Assembly (NCBI GenBank): GCA_027483745.1
Contig: JAIXTZ010000068.1
Coordinates: 1 to 13,026 of the forward strand
Length of the DNA: 13,026 bases
Direction of reading: 5' to 3'
Source: Lysobacteraceae bacterium
GTDB taxonomy: Bacteria; Pseudomonadota; Gammaproteobacteria; Xanthomonadales; Xanthomonadaceae
The position numbers and the translations under genes were made by a program. The notes beneath the pieces were generated by a model. The model saw nothing but the letters and a program-made list of their open reading frames with translations, made no database searches and was not told where the DNA came from. Every line of letters starts with the position of its first letter. Position 1 is the stretch's first letter. This document shows, one piece after another, positions 8,261 to 13,026 of this stretch.

Positions 8261-11200
8261 GCGTCGTCGGCCACCACCCGGACGGCGTCACGCGCCTCCG
8301 GCGGCAGCGCAGCGCGCAGGGCGTCGGCGACGGCCGCAGCACGTCGTCGCGACAGATCAAGGTTGTAGTCGGTCGACGCACGCGCGTCGGCGAATCCGGT
8401 GAGGTGCACCGTCAACGGCACGGGCGATGCAGCGATGCGGGTGGCAACGCCGGCGATCAGGTCGCGGAATTCCGGCCGGATGGTGGTGCGGTCGGTGTCG
8501 AACAGCACCGTGCCGAGGCGCAGCGTTTCATCCAGCGCCGCGGCCGTGCCGCCCTCGGGCAGATCGATCCGCACGCGGGTGCGTCCGGCGACAGCGGCCG
8601 GCGCGGTGGCCAGCACGGCATCACGCAGCGCTTGGGCGCGACGCAGGGTGAGCGCGTCGGGCGCGTCGTCGCTCGTCAGCGCGATGTCGCCGCCGCCGTG
8701 CTCGATCAACGCATCCACAATGCGCTGCACCACGGGGCGATACGCATCGCTGACCTCGCTGCGGCCCGGTGCGAACACCACTTCGCCCAGCACGAGGTCG
8801 ATCTCGCGGGTGGCCGCAGGCTCGGCCGGCAGGCGCACGCCGAAATCGAAGCGCGTCGGCAGGCCCGCGGTGAGGCGCCGCAGGAGCGGGTTTTCGGTCG
8901 TCAATTCAGCGCCCGGCGGCAGGGTCGCCACGTCGAGTTTGACGAGGGCGTTCTGGCCACGCTCGAGGTTCGACAGCACGAGGCCTTCCACGTGATAGCG
9001 GCCGTACCGGTCGGTTTCGGCGATCAAGCCCTCCACCAAGGCCAGACGCACGCCAGGGATGCCGGGCTCGCCGTCGTCCTGCCAACCGTCGCCGTTGCGA
9101 TCGTCGAACACCTTGCCCCACAGGCGCGCCTGCTCGAAGACGGGATCGGTGTTGCCGCCGGTGATGACACTCGCTTGCGCGCTGGCCGAGGCCGGCAGGC
9201 CGGCGAAGAACGTCGTCGCCGTGTTGGTGTGCACGCCTGCAGGCACGGCCGCGCCGACGCGCATCAGGTAGCGCAGGGTCACGCGCCCGCCCGCGGGCAC
9301 ATCGACCCCGCTGAAGCGGATCGGCCGCTGGCCGCTCGCGCCCACGAGGCCGTCGGCATCGTCGATGGTCGCGCTGCCGGCGATGAAGCTGAAACCCGAC
9401 GGCGGAACGTCCACCACTTCGGCGTCGACGATCGCCACGCCGCCGGTGTTGGCCACGCTCAGCGTGTAGGTGACCACGCCACCGACGCTGGCTTCGCGGA
9501 CGTTGGCGACCTTGGCGAGCACCAGCGTTCCGGCCGGCAGCTCGTCGATGACGATGGTGACGGTCGCGGTGCTGCAGATCGCCGGGGTCGTCGCCGGCGA
9601 GACGCACACCGTGTACTCGACGGGATAGCGGCCCGGCGTCGTTCCCGGAAGCACCGTGATGGTGCCGTCAGGGTTCAGCACGAAGCCGCCGCGGGCCGGG
9701 CGCGGCAGCGCCACCGGCAGCAGGGTCGCGTTGGCGCCGGGGCCCACGAGCACCAAGGGGAGACCGTTGACGGTGTCATTGCCGACGATCGACGGCAGCG
9801 TGCCGCCCGTGGGGATGAGGCTCGGCGGCGCGTCGCTCATCGCGGCGATCGTCGCCCGCACCACGATCGTCACCGTCGCGGTGTCGCAGTTCGACGGGTT
9901 GAGGATCTCGCACACCGTGTACGGGTAGGTGTACGTCCCGGGCGTCGTGCCTGGCGCGATGGTGACGGTGCCGTCCGGGTTCATCGTGATGCTGCCGAAG
10001 GTCGGGGTCGGCGCCGTACCGGGCGTCAGCGTAACGTTGGCCCCGGGGCCCACCAGCACCAGCGGCTGCCCATCCAGCCCATCGTTTGCGATCACGCTCG
10101 GCGTGGTGCCGCCGCTCGCCGGCTGCGTGAGTGGGCCGTCGTCCACCGCGTCGATCACCGCGGCCTGCACCGTCACCGTGACCGTCGCCGTGTCGCAGTT
10201 CGTCGGGTTCAAGCGCTCGCAAATCTGGTACGTGACGGTGTACGTGCCCGCGGGCGTGCCCGGCGCCACAGTCACCGCGCCCGTCGCCGGGTCCAGCGTC
10301 ACATTCGGGTTGGTCGTGCTGATCGGCGTCAGCGTCACCGTCGCCAGCGTTACGGCCGCACCGCCGACAGTGTCGTTGGCCAGCACGTTCGGTACGGCCA
10401 CACCGCCGCGCGCGCCATTCGGTACGGTGCCAACATCGGGCACCGCATCAATCACCGCCGCCAGCACTGTCACCGTCACCGTCGTCGTGTCGCAGTTCGC
10501 TGGGTTCGCCGCTTCGCAGATCCGGTAGGTCACCGTGTAGGTACCGGCCGGCGTGCCGGGCGCCACGTTCACCGCGCCAGAGGCCGGATCGAGCGTTACG
10601 CGTGCGTCGGTGGTCGCGAGCTGGGCCAGCGTGACATTGCCCAGCGTCGCGGCACCGCCGCCCAGCGCATCGTTGGCGAGCACGTTGGGCACCGCCACGC
10701 CGCCGCTCGCACCGTTCGGCACGGTGCCCGCATCGTCCACGGCGTCGATCGCGGCCGAGCCAACCGATGTCACGACAGGCCCCGCGGTGTTGTTGCCAGG
10801 CGTGGGGTCGGTAATGGCCGTCGGCAAGGCAACGCTGGCCGAGTTGCTCAGCGTGGTGACGGCATTCGGTGCCGTGCCGCTGATGGTGAACACCACCTGC
10901 CCGCTGGACGGCAGCGTGGGGATCGCCAACGCGGTGAGGTCGGTGAGCCCAACGGTGGGGGGGCACACCGCGCCGCCGCTGGCCGAACAGGTGATGGCCA
11001 CACCCGTGATGGCGTTGGGCACGTCATCCGTCACCGTGGTGCCGCCGGCCGCATCCGGTCCGGCGTTCGTCACCGTCACGGTGTAGCTGATGGCGCCGCC
11101 AGCGGGAACGCTGGCGGGGCCGGTTTTGGTCACGGCCACGTCGGCGCTTCCCGACACGGTGAAGTTCGAGGGATTGGTGGAGCCAGAGCCCGGCACGCGG

Positions 11201-12684
11201 GTGGTGTCTCCAACAAAGCTGACGCTGGCGATGTTGGACGCGCTGTTGCCGGCCTGATCGGCATCGATGATCGCGCGGAAGCGAACGCTGGTGGCCGAAT
11301 TCGCCTGCGGCACCGGGGCCACGCGTCCGCCCACCGCCTGGTCCGCACCGACGCCCACGCGGAACGTCACGGTGCGCGTACCGGCGTTGTAGTCGGCCTG
11401 GTCATCGCCAGCAGCGTCGGTTTTCGCGCCCGCGTTCGGGCCGCTGACGACCTCGATCGATCCGGGCACGAACGTCACGCCGGCCGGCAGCGGGTCGCTG
11501 ATGACGGTGATGTCGGACGCATCGTCACCGGTGTTGCTGAGGTTGATGAGGTATTCCACCTCGTCGCCCGGCCGGAACAGCCCGCCGTTGAGGTCGTTCG
11601 CCGACTTGGTGAAGTTGGTGACGATTTCCGGTTCGAAGACGTTGGTCTGGAACAGCAGCGCGACCGGGAAATACACGTCCTGCGAGGTGGTGAACGTCAG
11701 GTTGGCCGAGGTGGCGTTGTTGGCGATCACGCCCTCGGTGATGGCGATGAAATCGATATCCAGGCCCAGCAGATTGCTCTGCTGGGGTTCGCGACCGGTC
11801 AGCAGCACGCCCTCACGGCTGTTCGTCGAGTTGAAGGCGTTGTTGCTGGCGTTGACGGCATCGGCGGCATTGGTGGCATTGACGCGGAACTGGTCTCCCA
11901 CGAAGCCGTTGTCGCCCTCGAACGCGATAAGGCCGATGCGGGCACCGACCACGCCGGCCGCCGGCGTACGGAAGCCGCTGACATTGACGGTGAGGTCGCT
12001 CGGCGAGGCCGTGTTGATGGTGGCCGAACCGTCGAACAGCGTGACGCTGCGCAGCGGTAGGCTGGGCTCCGAAACGATGACCACGAGGCTCCAGCCGCCG
12101 TAGCGATCCGCACCCGTTCCCGACTGCACGTTGGCCACGGTGTAGACACCGCTGCCGCCGGCCGTCACCGCAGCCGTGACGTCGGCCACCGCGCTGTAGC
12201 GGGTCGCCTGCACGGCCGAATCGGTAAGGGTCGCCGCCACCACCGTGGCATATCCCGCAGCCGGCGTGGCAAGGCGAACCACGTTGCGGGCTGCGGCGCT
12301 GGGGGCGGCGACGCCGCCGCCAGCCGCCGAGGTATCACCGCCCCAATACAGGAACGCGCGACGCACCGTGGCACCGGCGGGCAACGTCAGAGTGGCGCGG
12401 CTCGACGTGAACGTGGTGGCGTCCGCATCTACGTCGACGCGGATCATGTTGAAACTGTTGTTATTGCCAGTGCCGTTCTGCGCCGCCGCGCAACCCGTGC
12501 CGCTGCAGTTCAACGTCGAGTTGCCAACGAGGAGAGAGTCCACCCGCCCGGTGAAGGTATAGCGCGAGGTGAACGCGCGGTCGACGACGGAGGCGTCGAC
12601 GACAGGGCTCCACAGGCCGGAAACGGGCAGCAGCGCGGCGGTCGCCAGAAGGGTGAGGCGACGGAGTGCAGAGAACACGGTCAT
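8245..12684 (-). CDS. Secreted multidomain DUF11 / Ig-like repeat / SdrD-B / OmpA-family surface protein
   Basis: A 1479-residue exported modular protein. In order: signal peptide (1 to about 31, LRRLTLLATAALLPVSGLW, cut near VVDA). A DUF11-associated N-terminal beta domain follows (about 35-350; LTLPAGATVRRAFLYWGGDT, TTSQDVYFPVALLFQTNVF). Two DUF11-type domains lie at about 352-510 and 513-640 (DVAVTKTGPASVPAGGAISY). Four tandem Ig-like repeats span 645-1046. Another DUF11-type domain covers about 1050-1175. An SdrD-B-like domain at about 1187-1285 has the calcium-loop-like FDDRNGDGWQDDGEPG. A degenerate OmpA-like segment (about 1297-1360) precedes a full OmpA-like domain (about 1388-1460; LFDTDRTTIRPEF, GFADARASTDYNLDLSRRRA) with the Asp (1433) and Arg (1447) expected to bind peptidoglycan. 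All twelve cysteines fall in close pairs. The ATG at 12684 is chosen because the signal peptide starts there. The role is probably a peptidoglycan-tethered cell-surface or periplasmic stalk; the ligand is unknown. Confidence 0.87.
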   Translation of the reverse strand: MTVFSALRRLTLLATAALLPVSGLWSPVVDASVVDRAFTSRYTFTGRVDSLLVGNSTLNCSGTGCAAAQNGTGNNNSFNMIRVDVDADATTFTSSRATLTLPAGATVRRAFLYWGGDTSAAGGGVAAPSAAARNVVRLATPAAGYATVVAATLTDSAVQATRYSAVADVTAAVTAGGSGVYTVANVQSGTGADRYGGWSLVVIVSEPSLPLRSVTLFDGSATINTASPSDLTVNVSGFRTPAAGVVGARIGLIAFEGDNGFVGDQFRVNATNAADAVNASNNAFNSTNSREGVLLTGREPQQSNLLGLDIDFIAITEGVIANNATSANLTFTTSQDVYFPVALLFQTNVFEPEIVTNFTKSANDLNGGLFRPGDEVEYLINLSNTGDDASDITVISDPLPAGVTFVPGSIEVVSGPNAGAKTDAAGDDQADYNAGTRTVTFRVGVGADQAVGGRVAPVPQANSATSVRFRAIIDADQAGNSASNIASVSFVGDTTRVPGSGSTNPSNFTVSGSADVAVTKTGPASVPAGGAISYTVTVTNAGPDAAGGTTVTDDVPNAITGVAITCSASGGAVCPPTVGLTDLTALAIPTLPSSGQVVFTISGTAPNAVTTLSNSASVALPTAITDPTPGNNTAGPVVTSVGSAAIDAVDDAGTVPNGASGGVAVPNVLANDALGGGAATLGNVTLAQLATTDARVTLDPASGAVNVAPGTPAGTYTVTYRICEAANPANCDTTTVTVTVLAAVIDAVPDVGTVPNGARGGVAVPNVLANDTVGGAAVTLATVTLTPISTTNPNVTLDPATGAVTVAPGTPAGTYTVTYQICERLNPTNCDTATVTVTVQAAVIDAVDDGPLTQPASGGTTPSVIANDGLDGQPLVLVGPGANVTLTPGTAPTPTFGSITMNPDGTVTIAPGTTPGTYTYPYTVCEILNPSNCDTATVTIVVRATIAAMSDAPPSLIPTGGTLPSIVGNDTVNGLPLVLVGPGANATLLPVALPRPARGGFVLNPDGTITVLPGTTPGRYPVEYTVCVSPATTPAICSTATVTIVIDELPAGTLVLAKVANVREASVGGVVTYTLSVANTGGVAIVDAEVVDVPPSGFSFIAGSATIDDADGLVGASGQRPIRFSGVDVPAGGRVTLRYLMRVGAAVPAGVHTNTATTFFAGLPASASAQASVITGGNTDPVFEQARLWGKVFDDRNGDGWQDDGEPGIPGVRLALVEGLIAETDRYGRYHVEGLVLSNLERGQNALVKLDVATLPPGAELTTENPLLRRLTAGLPTRFDFGVRLPAEPAATREIDLVLGEVVFAPGRSEVSDAYRPVVQRIVDALIEHGGGDIALTSDDAPDALTLRRAQALRDAVLATAPAAVAGRTRVRIDLPEGGTAAALDETLRLGTVLFDTDRTTIRPEFRDLIAGVATRIAASPVPLTVHLTGFADARASTDYNLDLSRRRAAAVADALRAALPPEARDAVRVVADDAETQP
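9547..10752 (-). repeat. Four tandem ~100-residue Ig-like repeats inside the DUF11/OmpA gene
   Basis: Residues 645-1046 of the large surface protein consist of four in-frame repeats with spacings of 297, 309 and 312 bases, measured at the conserved second-cysteine region (GTGTCGCAGTTCG-like on the plus strand at 10487, 10190, 9881 and 9569). Each unit has an IDAVDD-like start, an N-x-L/I-A-N-D segment, a DP-x-G or NPDGT turn, PGTxxGxYxxxY, a cysteine pair and a terminal TATVTVTV strand. Units 1 and 2 are most alike, and units 3 and 4 share LVLVGPGAN and NPDGT. This resembles the Big_9/cadherin-like group of bacterial Ig folds. The fourth unit is the most diverged. Confidence 0.85.
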
Positions 12685-12800
12685 TCGAAATACGCTCGAA
12701 ACCAACCCGCGCCGCGCGAGCGACGGCGAGTGGGAGATGGGAGGGGTGGCACAACGATCGACGGACCCACCGCACCTGCTCGAAGCGGACGCACGGCAAA

Positions 12801-12818
12801 ACGTGAAGGTCGTCACGT
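12801..12818. repeat. Inverted repeat ACGTGA-N6-TCACGT at the predicted transcription start
   Basis: Two perfect six-base arms (12801-12806 and 12813-12818) separated by six bases form an operator-like dyad. It sits immediately downstream of the -10 candidate and covers the expected transcription start near 12812. The position suits a repressor site; the regulator is unknown. Confidence 0.4.
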
Positions 12819-12819
12819 C

Positions 12820-12828
12820 ATTGTAACA
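12820..12828 (-). promoter_or_regulatory. Extended -10 promoter candidate for the DUF11/barrel operon
   Basis: The minus strand reads TGTTACAAT: an extended -10 (TGn) followed by TACAAT, one mismatch from TATAAT. It is the most A/T-rich spot between the upstream terminator and the start codon. No good -35 lies 17 bases upstream, which is tolerable for an extended -10. It would give a leader of about 128 bases before the ATG at 12684. Confidence 0.45.
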
Positions 12829-12915
12829 ACAAGGTGCGTCGACGCCGAGCCCGAAAAGGGCGGCGAACTGTCAAGGATCGTCTTCGAGCCGACGCCGTCA
12901 GCGCCGAAACGAAAA

Positions 12916-12935
12916 CGGCCCGCTTTCGCGGGCCG
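12916..12935 (-). terminator. Intrinsic terminator of the upstream gene (presumed glnA)
   Basis: A perfect eight-base stem CGGCCCGC/GCGGGCCG with a GAAA loop, followed on the minus strand by TTTTCGTTT. It lies about 60 bases after the stop codon at 12995-12997, so it ends that gene and separates it from the DUF11/barrel operon. Confidence 0.88.
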
Positions 12936-12986
12936 CCTCCGTCGACATCCGTTGTCGAAAGCACCGGCGCTCCCCCGCCGGCACCG

Positions 12987-13004
12987 CGCGATCGTCAGAT
13001 CGCG
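12987..13004. repeat. Perfect 7-bp inverted repeat across the presumed glnA stop codon
   Basis: CGCGATC (12987-12993) and GATCGCG (12998-13004) are perfect complements around the four bases GTCA. That centre contains the stop codon (12995-12997 on the minus strand). In mRNA this would be a short stable hairpin with the stop in its loop. Its function is unknown, and part of one arm is fixed by coding constraint. Confidence 0.4.
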
Positions 13005-13026
13005 TAGTACAGCGCGTACTCGAGCG
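12995..13026 (-). CDS. glnA: C-terminal end of glutamine synthetase (partial)
   Basis: Only nine codons and the stop are inside the window, reading LEYALYYAI. This agrees with the conserved type-I glutamine synthetase C-terminus, which ends in E-[FY]-x-L-Y-Y-[SA]-[VI] (EFELYYSV in E. coli), including the Tyr next to the adenylylation-type region of bacterial GlnA subunits. The identity is strengthened by an intrinsic terminator right after it and by glnL on the same strand at the other end of the window, since glnA, glnL and glnG often cluster. Glutamine synthetase makes glutamine from glutamate, ammonia and ATP. With so few residues the call is an inference. Confidence 0.6.
   Translation of the reverse strand, partial: LEYALYYAI

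Larger units (their letters stand above)
12685..12994. other. Intergenic region between the presumed glnA and the DUF11/barrel operon
   Basis: No gene is supported in these 310 bases. From right to left they hold a short inverted repeat CCGGCG/CGCCGG (12964-12981), the terminator of the upstream gene (12916-12935), an imperfect GC-rich inverted repeat (12843-12865), the extended -10 promoter candidate (12820-12828), an ACGTGA/TCACGT inverted repeat (12801-12818), and about 115 further bases of presumed 5' untranslated leader. Only a weak GAG precedes the ATG at 12684. Confidence 0.6.

Noticed and set aside
9547..10752. Regularly spaced repeats considered as a CRISPR array or mobile-element repeat
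   Set aside because: The units are ~300 bases, in frame and encode Ig-like domains; there are no short identical repeats with unique spacers.
8404..12060. A 1218-codon plus-strand open frame antisense to the surface-protein gene
   Set aside because: Its product is rich in Arg, His and Gly with no domain, as expected from the complement of high-GC coding DNA. The minus-strand frame has clear domains and repeats.
12747..12760. TGGCAC resembling a sigma-54 -24 element on the plus strand
   Set aside because: No GC-containing -12 element follows at the required spacing, and no plus-strand gene follows.
12685..12816. N-terminal extension of the large surface protein from a GTG at 12816
   Set aside because: It would place the signal peptide 45 residues inside the protein and would overlap the predicted transcription start; the ATG at 12684 begins a proper signal peptide.
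12843..12865. Imperfect GC-rich inverted repeat (CGCC..GCCC/GGGC..GGCG) upstream of the operon promoter
   Set aside because: It has a two-base mismatch in one arm and no T-tract, so it is not convincing as a terminator or operator in GC-rich DNA.

Overview
The window is high-GC proteobacterial DNA, most likely from the Xanthomonadaceae/Lysobacteraceae. This rests on base composition, the gln genes at both ends, a membrane-anchored LytTR regulator, and starts that look leaderless. The genus cannot be fixed from the sequence alone. All genes but one lie on the minus strand, so the region reads from right to left.

Right edge: the last nine codons of a minus-strand gene enter at 13026. They match the usual C-terminus of glutamine synthetase (glnA) and are followed by a strong intrinsic terminator at 12916-12935. 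Next comes a promoter region (extended -10 at 12820-12828, inverted repeat at 12801-12818) and then a two-gene operon that fills most of the window. Its first gene (12684-8245) encodes a secreted 1479-residue modular protein: a signal peptide, a DUF11-associated N-terminal domain, DUF11-type repeats, four tandem ~100-residue Ig-like repeats, another DUF11-type domain, an SdrD-B-like calcium-binding-type domain, and a C-terminal OmpA-like peptidoglycan-binding domain preceded by a degenerate copy. The second gene (8248-4529) overlaps it by ATGA and encodes a 1239-residue predicted outer-membrane beta-barrel protein. The operon closes with a terminator at 4450-4475.

Left part: a membrane-anchored protein of unknown function (4408-3179) converges on a plus-strand LytTR regulator with four membrane segments (2255-3169). 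The regulator is divergent from a membrane acyltransferase of the acyltransferase-3 family (2074-896). At the left edge lies the start of the NtrB/GlnL nitrogen-sensing histidine kinase (860-1, C-terminus cut off).

The gln genes at the two ends are often close together in Gammaproteobacteria. Here about 12 kb of cell-envelope genes separate them. The most interesting unit is the DUF11/OmpA protein and its coupled beta-barrel partner. One reading, which is inference, is a surface stalk or fibre tethered to peptidoglycan and coupled to an outer-membrane pore.
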